A DNA stretch of 64,000 nucleotides from Tubiluchus corallicola (Eukaryota > Priapulida > Priapulimorpha > Priapulimorphida > Tubiluchidae), in contig JAQGDQ010000003.1 in NCBI GenBank assembly GCA_030141605.1, forward strand, positions 2,063,501-2,127,500. The letters run 5' to 3'. A model generated the notes under the pieces. The model did no database searches. It was not told the origin of the DNA and saw nothing but the letters and a program-made list of their open reading frames with translations. Every line of letters starts with the position of its first letter. The stretch's first letter is position 1. The position numbers were made by a program, and so were the translations under genes. This document shows, in pieces, positions 1-13,011 of the stretch.

Positions 1-272
1 CTGAGAGTCATTTACAATTACATATGTAATCCATTCTTTCGGCTTGTAATATATATACACTAAGAAATTTTAAACAAGCAGTAACAGTAACAACATTTAC
101 CTTATCTGTACAACTACTGTAGAAAACTAGTATGCAACCGTATACAACGTTTGTTGATATAAAGCTAATCTATAAAGAAACTACGTATATACAGAAATAT
201 ATTCAACGGCGCTAACACAAATAATCTTTATAAAATATTCAATCATTATATTTAGTGAGCACTTTCAATTAC

Positions 273-3200
273 CTTCCTCATTTGATCATGAATCTGTTCT
301 CTTTGAAAGACTGTCACAAGTGGTAGCACTTCGACATTTGGCACAAATGAAACTGGCAAGGTAATGTTCATGACAGTTATACCATGTGACTCAGTCACTG
401 TTTGTCCTTTGCTTGCTTTAGGTTCCCCAGTACACTCTTTAGTTGCAGCTTCGCCATGCTTGTTATTATCTAAGTTTTCATCAGATGACTTCGCATTGTA
501 CTCAGTAGAAACAAGGATGTTCTCAGAGACATTAGTAGAATCAACACTAGTAGACTGTACTGGCTGAGCAACGTTCATAGGCTGCAATTGCTGGGCAACA
601 CTCATAGGTTGGAATGGTTCAGTACTAAAATAATATAACACTCATTTAGTCTCAACACATTTTCAATAAACTGCTTATGACGTGTTCTACTAACTCGCAG
701 GCTTATAGTACATAAATGCTTTTAAGACTAACAGAATACAAAAAAACTGCTAAAAATTAAATGCACAAAATTATGAATAACCAAAAGTAATAAACAAAAG
801 TTTGTTAAATGATTTTGCACGCAGTCTTGCAGCAAGTAACAAAAAAAAGTAACATAAATAATAGATAAAAAAAAACATATAGAGTACCAGCTAACTAATT
901 AAAGAAGCTAAGCCACTTACTAAACTTCATCTTAGTAAAAATATAATAACAATAACTGATAGCAAGTACTTGTGAAAAATTAGCCAGTTAGAACAAATTC
1001 CTTAATTAATCGCATTTACAAGGTAGAGCAACAATTCTTCATTTAGCGACATTTCGTTTTAATGGCACAAAACATTTAACACTTTTTTCTCACTACCTAA
1101 CATAAGCTTCATATTAACAACAATTCTTTTACTTTGCATAAAGCTATTTCTATTGTAACAATGACACTTTTACCTAATTTTAAGTATTAAAACACTACTT
1201 GTTGCTTTATAATATTCTAAAAAAAACCTGTTGGTAACGTAAAGCTATAACTTACGTTGCTAACCGACAAATTGGTAACAGCTAAAGACAGCTCGTTTCT
1301 CTCTAATGATATCTACAGTAGGCGCTGCTTAATAGACTTACGGTTAATAGACTCAAAAATGCCTGGAACAGGCCGTTTCTATTCAAATATACATGAAAAT
1401 TATCGGTAATTGACTCAAATAACTCTGCATAATTGACTCAATATTTTTCTTTCACCTACTTAAAATAAGATATTTGTATGTGCCAAAAGAGCCTTTCCTA
1501 CTTTTATGTCATATTTACTTCGCTTTTGTGCACTATGTATGTAGAAACAATCATGTTAAGCACCGTCTTGTATATAAGCAGGTACGTTTATCATGCACTA
1601 ATAGGTTAACATAGCGGTTTTGCTTTGAATCTGTTACCCACTCGCCCACTGTTACCCAAAGAATTTCTGGAAGCAAAACATTTAATCACTTGCCTAACAG
1701 TTTCCTTTTGATGCTGTCGTTGCAAATCACACTTTCAGGCTTAATGAGTTAACAGTCAAAGATGCAGCTGGTATAGTAATCAGCCGGTATTCCTTGTGAC
1801 TTACAAGAGCAAACATCGTACAGCAAATAAGGGCAATGTAAGTGAGCAGACGATTCAGAATTGTTTTAGTAACACACAACAACAGATTTTCAATGTTTTT
1901 ATAATTACGAGAACTTTGTGGGCCAACTTCTTTGCGAGAAAATGAGGCAGCCGACTTTGAAGGAATTTTTGTAATTTTTGCAAATAAACAGACTTAGAAA
2001 AGTCTGTGAATTAGGAAAGTATACTTTTTAATTTATTGCTAATTCACTCATATAAATTAATATCTTAAAATACTTTTTCAAATTTTTAACTAAACAAAGT
2101 AACTTAGGCATTATTTTGTTTCTAATATTCATTAAAAATCTTTGCAGTACATAGTAAGCTGATGACACATAGTTCTATACTGTAATACTACACCCATCGG
2201 TTAATAGGTTCAGTCGGTTAATTGGGTCAAAACACGTCGGTCCCAAAGTGAGTCTATTAAGTGGCGCCTACTATATTTGCGATTTAAACTACTCGAGAGC
2301 AAACTTTATATTCTGCCTACACCTCAAGCTACTATTCACAAGGAATGTATGTTAGGGTAAAAGCTGAATGTTAATAGCATTTTGCTAAAAAAAAGAAATG
2401 ACTCGAAAGAGAAACCACTAGGTATAGGTAAGAATGACGAGCGTTTTGAAGCAAGCAAGAAAAAACAAACACTGAGAAATATAAGTAAGACCACTAAAAC
2501 ATTTAATTTATATAGACTAAAGATTATTCATTATCGTCCCTGGAACAGATGTCAGTGCTTTTATATTATTTTGGATAAAAGTCATTGATTCGTTTAACGG
2601 CAGTTCACTTAACGTTGCATTTTACAGGAACGCATTAAGCGAGGGTGTAGTGCATACAAAAAATTACCTATAATTAACTGTTGGCATCAGTTCATTATCA
2701 TAATACGTCCCATATTCTTCTTCCAATATCTCAGACAAGGATTCCATCAATTCTCTAAATTCCTTTTCTAAAAGAAATAAATGAGTAATCCATTAATGAC
2801 AATTTTTATGCATTCAAAAATAACAAAAATTGCTATGATTTGAAAACAAACACATTGTAAAATTTGCCTTTTGTCAAAAATTGCTTAATCCGTTAGGCAG
2901 AAACTCACTGGATATTTCTGAAGCTTTATTGAAGCAATAATCCTCCCTGTCTTCGACCTCTTCTTCTTCCATGACATTATATTCTGGATCATCTTCATCC
3001 ACACTTTCGTTGTGATTATCCGGTGAAGCTGAAATCAGATACACGTGGTTTTACTTAGATCGAAAATACGCAGACGCATACTTACATAACTAACACAATA
3101 CACAACACTGTGACATTTTCATCTAGCATAATCCCACAAATTATATACACAAATTACACTTTCTTTATTTTTCTTCAAAACGAAAATGTTAGCGCACCCA

Positions 3201-6200
3201 CACAGCTAATGAAATATCATTCACACAACAAATGTAAACAGATTTGGTACAACCAATGTAAATATGAGAGATGTAGTTTCCCACTTTTTTCTTGACATGT
3301 GACTTTAAATACCAACCTATTTATACATGCAAGGTAAAAATTTTATTAAGAAAGTAAACCAAAAGTTCAACACAGATCTTTTTTAAACATCTGCACCAGC
3401 ATGAATCGATCAAATATTTTTGCAGGTGTAAAACACAGTAAATATGTAAAATTACAATCAGTGCAATACAGATGTAAAGAACTGCAGAAGTTCAAAATTT
3501 CAGAAATAACTACAAAAGTGCCTTTGACATAACAGATATCAGTGGTAATCAAAACCACTTAGTCTTAAAAGCTTTCTGTCAATAATTAATAATTAATGCA
3601 CCAAGAAGTAATATCCAGTAAGAAAAAAATGTAAACTGATTCTATCTTATGTCAAAAACAAAAATTATATACCTTCGTACTTCAAAGCTGCCAACAATTC
3701 CAGGTAGGCACTATCTTCATCATCATCATACTTTGGCTCGTATAAATCTGGTGTGCAATCTGGCGCCACAAAATTTGACTCTAATGCTGCTATTGGAACA
3801 TCGGTCAGGGAGTGCTTAGAACGAGTTAAATATGTGGGATTGTCCTCACTTTCTGTATTCTGCAAGGTAAAAAATATAAAAGAAATGACTGTTAAAAAAC
3901 AGAAATTAACTAGTGAAATTTTTGACCGTCTTGAATGTCAAATCCCAAAACTTATACTCTCATGATATTATGTTTCACTACTTTCTTCTCACATCTTTTT
4001 TACGAAAATTAATCATAACATTGACGACACATTGAAAAATTACCGGTATAGAAAATGACGATGGAGCTGGAGGAGGACCCATAGGTGTCGCCACAATCTG
4101 CAAAATATATAAATAAAAATACACTGGATTAATTAACATACAAAGGAAATCTGTGTTTTTGCCAAATCACAATTCAAGACTTGTATATAAAAGACTGTTA
4201 CAGCAATTTACATTTTTTCATTGGAGAAATTACAGTTTTGATCGCCATTTTGTGTAATTTTGAGAGTGTTTTAAATACTAATAATAATTTCATCCTGTAT
4301 CGTGTATACAACACTAAATTTCCACACAATAAAAAATTAGTATGTATACTATCAAACCAAGTTTACACGGAAACAATGAATTTTATCAAACAAACAGAAG
4401 AACTAAAACAAAGCAGCATTTTTGGTGTAAGCTACGAAAAAAACTCACAGGTAGGTGATTAGCAGGTTTTGGCTTAGAAGAAGCCACCTCGTCGAAATTT
4501 TCCTCATTTTCACAAGGCACAGAAAATCTTTGCTGAAAGGAACTATGCGGAAGAGGAGAATCAATATCACTTGCCTTGGATGACGTCACACTTTCATCAT
4601 CACTGTCAACTGACTAAAATAAAAAAAACCATAAAAATTTAGCAAATAATTTTGTGAACACTGAAAATTTCAAAGATTTGAAAAAAAAGTAATTTGTCTA
4701 CCAGTTTTAGACTTAACATAAAAATCTGTTTATGCATTTCGCATGTAAGTCTTACCTGCACATCAAGGTCAGGATTGTACTCTTCATCCGATGACTCGGT
4801 CTCGGAAAATTGTGCAGTTATAACCGTAGGCACATTTGAAGTAGATGGTTTAGCTGCAAGTAAACTCGGCACTGCCAGCTAAAATTAACAATATTGAGCA
4901 GTCAATGCACTTTGTACAATGAGTTCACAGGAACTTCAGTCAATACCTAACCACATTATTTACAGAAACTGATTTCTTAATCAATCTCAATAAAACAAAA
5001 ACAGACCTATCACATATAATAATTAATGTGAAAAAATAGTTGGAGATGTTTGTCGTTTAATGCTTTAAGACAATAAGAGTGCTTCTTTTGCATAAACGTT
5101 TTTATTACTCTGTGAAATGATTAAATCAGCCCTTATGCACCTTTATGTATCTTAATAAAAATGACAATAAAGCCCTCAACTCAAATAGTTAAGACCCAAA
5201 TTCCACAACAAAGATGAGTAGAAAAAAGCAAAGAGAAACAATTCGGACGACCGCTCACAAACCGCATCATACCTGTCCCTTTTCTTGTATTTCCTTGGTT
5301 TTTAGTCTTGTAAGCTTTGGAGTAAAAACAGCCTCTTCTGCTGCATCAGCCTTCATGGTGTTTTGCACCATAGCCAGAACATCCTTATTTTTTATAATAT
5401 GCTAAAAAGAAAACAATTCATAAGAACATCAGAAAAAAACAATTTTTGGAATACAAGTGTGTTTGCATCATAAAGTGGTGACAAGCTAGGTGCAAGGTAT
5501 AAAGCAGCACAAATTGTACTTACATTAATGATGCTTTTTACATTCACTGCAGTGAGGTCATATTTTGCTGCACGTTCTTCTAGCCGTCGATCAATATCAA
5601 AGTCTTCTGTATCGCTACTGGTACCATGGCTACCATCATTAGCATTTATAATATCTTCTCTTCCTTTAGAAGACTTAGGTTTAACTTCACCATAATATAT
5701 CCTCTTGCATGCTTTACTTAAAAACTTCTTCGTAGGACCAGATTTCTGCTGATCAGCCTTTTCGGCAGGTGAAAAGAGTCTTCCTGTACTATTTACAGCC
5801 TTCTTCGGGGTTTTTCGAAAACGAATGCCTTTAGTAGGAGAAACCTTACGATGTTGGAAATGGAGTTCAGAAATAACTGGGCTTCCTTGCATATTGAGAA
5901 AATCTAGTTCTTTGCTAATCAATTCAAACTGATTTTGTTCACTCGATGTCAATGCCGAAACACCAGTCTCCATTTGATCACTAGTTTCAATTTCTTTGGT
6001 GCACAGCTCTTTTGAGTTTCCTCGCATCACAGATTCACACTTTATCTTGTCTTGCGAAGCTCTGCTTAACAATTCATTATTTGTAGGTAAGGAAGTTGAA
6101 CTACCTTCAGGTGGAGTTACCTTAGCTGACTGAATTTTGCCAACCTCGTGGAGACCCTCAATGTTACTACTAACGCAATTCCTGCTAGCATTTTTTGCAG

Positions 6201-6648
6201 AAGTGCTTGCATTCAGCAAACTCCTGCCATATTCACGAGAAGAATGCGAATGGGCAACATTCAGTTCTTTGTCAACATCTAAAGCTGAAACTTTTGACCC
6301 AATCTCTTCAGTAGCTGCTGCACAGGTATTACCAAATTCACCACTGAAATGTCCATCATTATGCATTTCTTCAGTATATCCATCTTCATGGGATGAAGAA
6401 GCTCCTATGACTGCTGACAATTTTTTATCAGAGGGTGACCTTTTTTCTTCAGCTTCTATACTTTTTTTAATACGATGTGGGTGTTTGTTTTTTCTTGGAG
6501 ATTTTTCAAACTGTAAACAAGGCCTGGCCACCGGATATGCTGTCTTTTTGGGTGAATGCTTTCCATCCAGTAATTCACCTGAGGTATCACTTACAGCTAA
6601 TTTCTTTGAAACAATTGTATCAATCTGAAATTTCTTCCTCTTTCCCAT
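273..6648 (-). CDS. GON4L: GON4L-like chromatin/transcription regulator, 5' part, runs off the left edge
   Basis: Nine exons read in compatible phase: 6648-5524, 5401-5273, 4878-4756, 4613-4449, 4097-4044, 3859-3673, 3028-2909, 2767-2668 and 624-273 (785 codons, no stop; the last donor at 272 leads out of the window). Family signatures, matched from memory of the vertebrate protein, are a block with EERAAKYDLTAVNVKSII followed by FTPKLTRLKTKEIQEKG, then SSDEEYNPD, MGPPPAP, TRSKHSLTDVPIAALES, DDPEYNVMEEEE and KEFRELMESLSEILEEEYG. The C-terminal PAH and SANT-like regions expected in GON4L would lie left of base 1. GON4L proteins are nuclear co-regulators of transcription and cell division. The first 300 residues (lysine, serine, glutamate-rich) are not recognisably conserved. 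The Met at 6648 has a good context, but a splice acceptor at 6668-6667 suggests that an upstream exon, non-coding or coding, joins at 6666; I did not find it. Confidence 0.88.
1316..2273. mobile_element. Non-autonomous DNA transposon with TA target duplication (pogo/Tigger-like)
   Basis: A 958-bp element in the GON4L intron between exons 2668 and 624. The left end reads CAGTAGGCGCTGCTTAATAG after TA (1314-1315). The right end, reverse-complemented, reads TAGTAGGCGCCACTTAATAG and is followed by TA (2274-2275). Both ends carry several subterminal copies of a TTAATAGACTCA or TTAATTGACTCA motif (near 1331, 1346, 1406, 1430, 2200, 2217 and 2251), as expected of transposase binding sites. I see no intact transposase frame, so it should depend on an autonomous relative. 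Superfamily assignment from TA duplications and a CAG terminus is inference. Confidence 0.7.
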
Positions 6649-6689
6649 TTTCTTTTTCACAACATCCTGTGATGACAAAGAATGAATTA

Positions 6690-7470
6690 ATTGAAAATAG
6701 TTTGCAGAAATGGAATATAGTAAATTTACATTAAAAAAAACATTTTGTTCTCAGACAAGCTGAAGAAAGAAAAGCAAACAGCAAAGGATTCTCTTTATTC
6801 TGTTTATTATGAGAATCGACCCAGAAAGAAATTCAATCACCCAGATCCATTTCTAGATCTCACGATGATTATGATGAAGATAGTAACGACAATAACTGTG
6901 TTGGCAATGAATCCTTTCATGTATAGTCAAGATACAATACTGATAATTTATTGGTAGAAAGTAATTTCACAAAATAAATAAAACATTAACATTAACAGAC
7001 AAGACTGCAAGTAGGCAAAATGGGTGAACCTGCTTAGCAACAAGTTGCCATTTTACTAGATCACTACTAAATTTTACTAAATACTTGAACGTTGGTGGTA
7101 CATCTTAAAAAACGCAAAGCAACCAACCGTACAGCAAATCAAAATGCTTGTTTTGCCAAAAAAAAACTGTTTGTAATCAAGCAATGCCAAATTTGAATGG
7201 TTTTTGGATTTCTGGGCAAGTTAGACTTAAACAAACTCTCAAACACAAGCTTTAGGTAACTTGATATAAACAGTGATTGGTGAACTATCGGTAAACTATT
7301 AAGCCGATCATATCATATGGTTCAGTAGCGCACAATCATAAAAAAATCAGCTTCGGTTCGGTTGAAGAAAAAGTGCCTTCAGTGCTCCCCTATGTAATAC
7401 TGCTCTCAATAATACAGTATTCCTAGATCCACTTCATCAATAGGTTCCACTTTATCGTCGTCTTCTTAGT
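6690..7470. other. Intergenic stretch upstream of GON4L, no gene recognised
   Basis: This stretch holds the presumed promoter side of the minus-strand GON4L gene. Short open frames on the plus strand at 6745-6957 switch frame and show no family similarity that I know. No clear promoter element could be picked out. Confidence 0.4.
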
Positions 7471-7479
7471 TTGTGATAT

Positions 7480-8600
7480 TCTCAATTTTCACTGTATTTT
7501 TGCCACCATACTTTCATGCTTTTTCCTCCTGGTTTGATGACTTTACTTTTAATTTAATCCTACACCAATGTTTAAATTTCGTCATACATATTTCAACATA
7601 TTTAGCCACACTTTGCAGTATATGTATATCACTGCTATGTATATTCTCTCATCGTGAATTCCTCCTCATTTGTTTTCTTCACATCTTCACATCTGAACAG
7701 GTATTTAGCTGTGTCATTTTCTCTTTTGCACACTGGACATACATATTATCCTTGCACTTATTCCTATAATTATATTCGGCACCTATCACATTGAATCTAG
7801 TGTACAATAGATCTGTTATTATTTTTTGACTACCCTGTTGAATATAGGTTTTACATTTTCATTCTGTAAAAGTTTTGTACTATCTGTTACTTTGCGTAAT
7901 ACCATCTTTAATGCTTTTCTTCCATTCTGAGTTTTTTCTTAGTTATTACACTTTTTATTGTTACATCATAATTTCAGTTGTAAATTAGTATTAACCCATG
8001 ACCATCCACATTATTTCTTAATTGGTGTTGTGCTATCGATTTTCATCAAGGATGATAAGGCATCAATTCATTTTCGTATAAATATACAGTAATCTATTTT
8101 TGTTCCAGTGGCTATAATTCAGTTTCAATTAAAAAATCTCAATAAGAGGTTGTGTTTATTCAATTAAACATACTTTTTACTGTTTTTCCTTGGATTTGCT
8201 CAAACTTCTTCAAGTCACTTGGAGTCATCTTTCCCCAAGTTTTAAATGAACTAAGTATTGTTGGCAAAGCAACTGTTTCGTATAATTTTAGATTTACTGT
8301 TTCTGGGAAAAGACCCACATTTCTTTCTTTAGCTAAATTAATTATATATCACATTACAAATTTATTTTTCATTTGACTTTCTGCAATTGACATTTCACTG
8401 CTATTTTGACGATCCAATCATAGGCAACCGATCCAATTTCTTAAATATTTTATGCCTCAATTCTCTAATCTGTAAATGTGATAATACAGTTTTTGCCTTT
8501 GTCATTTTGCTTCTCAAATAATTAGTTTTCTCTACATTAAAACTCATTCGTTTCTTTTTCCCAATTGTCCTCGGTTTTCAAATTGATCTAGCATAGTTTC
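7480..8600 (-). mobile_element. Decayed LINE (non-LTR retrotransposon), C-terminal reverse transcriptase portion
   Basis: Read on the minus strand from 8600 down, the translation in shifting frames gives pieces typical of the thumb and C-terminal end of LINE reverse transcriptases: MSFNVEKTNYLRSKM, then LKLYETVALPTILSSFKTWG, KMTPSDLKKFEQIQG, and near 7750-7690 CPVCKRENDTAKYLFRCED, which matches the cysteine-rich C-terminal motif of such proteins. Stops and frameshifts show that it is dead. The upstream catalytic part with the YxDD box was not found. The clade is not assigned. Confidence 0.75.
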
Positions 8601-9793
8601 TTTACTACCTATTTCTAGTATATCGCTTACATCCTATTTGTCATTCTGTTCCCTATAATGACGTAGCACTATTTAATTTGTTGATTTTGCTAACTGCTGT
8701 GCAGCATACAATTTGTTGCCAGTAGCACAGTCTCGCGATGCATATTACCCTAAAGGGTTTTGCAACTATTGTAGTAGTAGACCATCTCTGTGTAGTTCTA
8801 AAGAACTTTAGAGAACTATGTAATTCATTATTAATGGCAATATAAACACTTAAAACATTACTGTGGCACCGTAGAATCGACCGACAGGAAGACAAAGTAC
8901 GACATGATGAGTAGGAAGTTTCCAGCTAGCCTCATGATTGTATTTCAATGGGTGATCTTTATGTGTTAAGTCAAATAGCTGCTTAAACTTGTTCAACAAA
9001 GATGCTAATCTATCAGTGGTAAGAAGAGCATTCCAAATTTGAACTTTTGTCATGAACACAAAGGTGCTATTGAACTTCATGTACACAAAGAAATATGTTT
9101 ACATATACTACACCAGGAACTGCAATAGCAGCACAAGAAAACTCAGTAGTATCACCAAAATTACGATATTTTTTCTTAATTTTTTGATAATTTCATTTTG
9201 ATACCCAAAAAAGCAAAAATTTCTGGAGCATAAATTTGCCCTTTAGGCCAAGCATCAGGGCTTTCTACGTTTCACATTCAGTTCACTTTCAAATGGTTGA
9301 CAAACCTGAAACACACACACAGTCTACAGATGAACAGGTTCACTGTGAGTGATAACACATGCATTGAAGTAGTCACTACAAAGATATCTGCAGATCAGTA
9401 AAAACGTAATCACAAGGCAACGTTAATAAAAACTGTTTCACTTGAAAAAAACTGACTGGATTATGTAATTTCTATTTTTGCTTTTTAAGCACCTTTTACA
9501 GCACAATCACATCATATTCCAATTACCTCCGTTGTAGACAGTCGGCAGGCAGAACGCCAAAATAAAAGAAATCTGCCCTCAAGACAAGTTAACGCAGCTG
9601 TTAATCCAGTAAAAAACTAGACATCGCTATACTTCCAATTACCGCACAAATTCTCATCATAACGCATAACAAATGCGGGAAACCACAAAAATTATTTATA
9701 TTTAATGATTTCATGCGAGCAACGACAGCGGGCATGCTACCAAACAGTCTCTCTCCTGGTAGTGGTGAAACAACAGGTAATGCGAATTGTGTA

Positions 9794-9883
9794 GGTGCGA
9801 CCAAAGCCCCTTCAAAAGGCCCCCACTGAGTAGTGACCACATTCAGTGATACCCTCTTTTGAAGGGGCCTTGGGTGCGACCAC
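9794..9883. repeat. GC-rich imperfect hairpin (foldback) repeat
   Basis: The segment from 9794 (GGTGCGACCAAAGCCCCTTC) is followed about 40 bases later by its near reverse complement (CTTTTGAAGGGGCCTTGGG, 9855-9873, then GTGCGACC). The arms share CCCCTTCAAAAG without mismatch and have GGTGCGACC-like outer ends. The local GC content is well above the surroundings. A single open frame on the minus strand spans it (9963-9601), but its peptide matches nothing I know and the hairpin explains its structure better. It is probably part of a small foldback element. Confidence 0.5.
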
Positions 9884-10023
9884 TGCTCTAGAATGGCACC
9901 GAGTATGGTCACTGGATAGTGGTCGCTAGGATAGACACAAGAGTGCCCAAGATCACACAACATTTCGACTGGGAGACTCCAGTCCTTGCGTCAGTCATCT
10001 TGTAGGAGAACAGTTCAATTAAA

Positions 10024-10940
10024 TTCAAGTTTATTGGGCAAATACTTCAGCACAGAGTAGTGAGAGTGCATATTCCAAATTAACAAAAAAATTTGAAAGT
10101 AAGAGGATCAGTTTAGATAGAAAATTAAGAATCTTTGCTGCACTAGTGGAAACTGTGTTTCTCTATAACACAGAATTATGGACAATTAAAGCACAACACG
10201 AATCAGAAATTGATGCATTTCAAAGAAGAAACTACAGGAACATTCTAGGAATAAAACGGCCAGTGAAATTATCAAACCATAAGGAGGACAGCTGCTGACT
10301 TACATCAATTTCATCTTATCCAGGGCCTATTTCAGCCTAAGCTAGGCCAGGGGAAGTGGGGGGTGTGAGGCCATGGTTGGCGCCCAGAAAATTTTTGAAC
10401 TGCCAGAACGCCGGAGAAGCATTTTCGAAGAGAAAATATGGAGTTATACAGTTGTTAAAGGAAAGAAAAACTGCTTTATTCTCAAAACCAGTCCTTAATA
10501 CTTGTCAAATAGTCAAATGAAAAACAACATCTTTGCAATATGTAATATCGTACTCTCACTTCCGTACAAGCCATCTTCTGACTTTTTGTTTCGCAAAGTT
10601 ATCAATTAACTCGTTAAAATCAAGGCCTCTTGCTATATCCATATTCATACGAAACAGCTGAACATCGGCACCGAGCCGCACAAGGCAAACCGCGTTCGTG
10701 CGGCAAGACAGAGAGGGGGAGAGATGAGGCAGCATGTTCGGATAAAGCAAAAAAAAAGTTACCTAGGCGCGAACCTGGAGGGTGAGGCCCCGGGGAAGTA
10801 TCCCCACTCCCCCCCCTTGAAATAGGGCCTGATCTTATCAACACACCATTAGATATCAAAAATACAGAGACACGGGAGGTTGCGGGTAACAGGCAGCATG
10901 GAGTAAAGTGATCAGGAGAGTCATGTCAAACGACTTGTGA
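10024..10940 (+). mobile_element. LINE reverse-transcriptase C-terminal remnant, split by a hAT-type MITE
   Basis: From about 10084 the plus strand reads RKLRIFAALVETVFLYNTEL followed by W and TIKAQHESEIDAFQRRNYRN, then ILGIKRP. This is the well-known LINE pattern in which LYGSETW and a later RRILGI motif occur. The frame is interrupted at 10321 by a 511-bp MITE. On the far side (10840 onward), after removing the MITE and one copy of the duplication, the same frame continues with ADLHQFHLINTPLDIK. Later frameshifts and stops show that the copy is inactive. Confidence 0.75.
10321..10831. mobile_element. Non-autonomous hAT-type MITE with perfect 8-bp target duplication
   Basis: A 511-bp element flanked on both sides by ATCTTATC (10313-10320 and 10832-10839). 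Its ends are inverted repeats: CAGGGCCTATTTCA on the left and CAGGCCCTATTTCA on the reverse-complemented right, 13 of 14 identical. An 8-bp duplication and CAGGG-like ends fit the hAT superfamily. The interior is GC-rich next to its termini and AT-rich in the middle. Open frames at 10556-10859 on the minus strand are incidental. It inserted into an older LINE copy, which gives a clear relative age. Confidence 0.85.
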
Positions 10941-10944
10941 GTCC

Positions 10945-13010
10945 AGAGATGAGATGATGATGAGTGAGAGTGTATTGGCTAATTTTATATCTATAAAAGA
11001 CACCTTGTTCAAAAGTGCCGACAGAACTGCAGAATGCGTAAAATTACAGAGATTACAAATCATTAGTAACATTACAAACAGTCAAATAGAGAGCAAAGTA
11101 AAATCTTAATTTATTATTATGGTAAGCTACTGCTAAGTTTTCTTGTTATTACTATTTCTTATGTATGAGTCTGACCTTAATTTATATGTAAACACAGAAG
11201 TAAAATAACAAATTATTACATCTACTATCCACTAGCAGATATTACATTCTGAGGTGGTATTAATTATCAGGCTGTAACAGGATATCTACAATAAATCAAA
11301 ATAATAACTTTATGTGCAATTAATATAAGATGAAGCTCGTTTTCTACAATAGAGACATATTTAGTCATTTTTAGCTTGTCTGGTATATCGGCATATGTCT
11401 ATTAAGTTTTCGAAATATTTTGGTCAAGTTTGTTAATTAATCACTAACACCTTATGAATTAATGAATAATTATTGTTATTGAATTATTTAGTTAGTACCA
11501 CATAGTTGTTTTAAGAGCTTTTCAATTGTTCAAGTATTTACCAATTATGTTCAAATTGAAATTAGATTTTTTATCTCAAAACTTGCCTAGTTTTAGCACA
11601 ACACGCTGATTATCTTACAGTAGCACTGTATTTCAGTTTTCGCTTCGGAAACACGTGCAACACGCTCGTGAAACGTTTTTGCTGTTGAAAATTATGTTAG
11701 TTTCTGAGCTCATCAATATTTGGGCTCGCCTGCTGTTCACCAAGTTTTTAATCTATTATATAATTATCGGAAACGCTTTTGCAGTATTAATTGTATTAAA
11801 ATACATACTTTTTATCGGACTAGAAAGTGGACAGTATACGAAAAATCATCAAAAATAAAGTAATCAACAATTGCTATTAATTAAAATTTTTGCTATAGCT
11901 CATCACTACCTGACAGTTTTTTGTTGTGCAATCCTAATAAAGAATAAAGTCTTATTATCCTTACATTACATGAATAGTTAAAACTGAAGATTATTGCCAT
12001 AACTTTATCAATCCTGATGTACAGAAGCACATTACTAAGCTGACCTACAATGTTGTAGAACAGTTACGTGGTGTTTCCTACTGACGTGTTATTTTCTATA
12101 CTACTCAGCTCAAAAATTAACAAGAAAAGTAAACTGCAAAAATAGAATTGGTTTATTTTTTTAATATTTTAAGAATTACACTTATGAAAAATGGTGCAAT
12201 TGGCACTGAATTTGCATAATAATCAATTAAGTGGATGCACACATATCACGATGTCAGTACATAAAACGTTACTAAATGTATATAATAAACATGCAGAGTA
12301 TCTTATTACGTAGTAACATGATTACCTCACTAAACTTCTTAAATGAATAGGCTAACAATTATAAAAATGTAACAGCTATATTCTTGTGTTTTAGTTTTCG
12401 GTTGTTGCAAATACTACTGTTTTAACACAGATTAAACAATGCTAAACTAAAAGTAAAGATAAAGGTCAATAACACGCATATCAGACAAAAAAAAAATGAA
12501 ACACGAAGAGAACTCATTAACTAAACTATTACTGAAGCAGTAGCAAGGTTAGTACCACAATTAAATTTAAATAAAGAAAGACAAATTTCCATAAAACAAT
12601 GAAACCAAATGTAATGGAGCAAAATGTTATTATACTTGAAAGAAAAAATACAACAAATAAAAAAAACATCTAACGAAAAAAATAATGAAGAAGCATAAAG
12701 CCAGGAGATGAAAGCTAATAATAATGAATTAAGTGCAGAGAGTCTTAGAAGTTACATAAATAAAAGGTATATAGGAATGTGCCCAATAATACTGCTAAGT
12801 CAAATATCTACTTTCAAGATAATACAATAAAAAGGCAGGACATATATAAACTTGTGTTTGATTTCAGAAATTTCCTTGATTCACCAACAGATTGGGTCAC
12901 AAAGAAATGGCAACAAAAACACAATCATGGCCACAGCTTGCTTTGCTTTGTGGTGACAGGTTGTGCACAACATTGCTTTGCAAAAATATAATCCAATGAT
13001 TGTCCTTTCT
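10945..13010. other. AT-rich intergenic stretch, no gene recognised
   Basis: About 2 kb of AT-rich sequence between the LINE remnant and the 3' end of the LRR gene. The open frames at 11655-11858 and 12779-12991 are short, without recognisable domains, and lack convincing splice context. I see no repeats with clear ends. Confidence 0.45.
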
Positions 13011-13011
13011 C

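Noticed and set aside
6745-6957. Plus-strand open frame with DKLKKEKQTAKDS and, in another frame, RSHDDYDEDSNDNN
   Set aside because: Two frames alternate in looking protein-like, with a stop between, and no family match or splice context was found. It might be a decayed gene piece, but evidence is too thin.
8850-9086. Minus-strand open frame of about 78 codons (contains VQIWNALLTTDRLASLLNKF)
   Set aside because: No recognised domain, no ATG supported by context, and it lies beside a dead LINE; it could be part of a transposon.
11655-11858. Plus-strand open frame with hydrophobic stretch
   Set aside because: AT-rich sequence readily gives hydrophobic open frames; no splice sites or homology support it.
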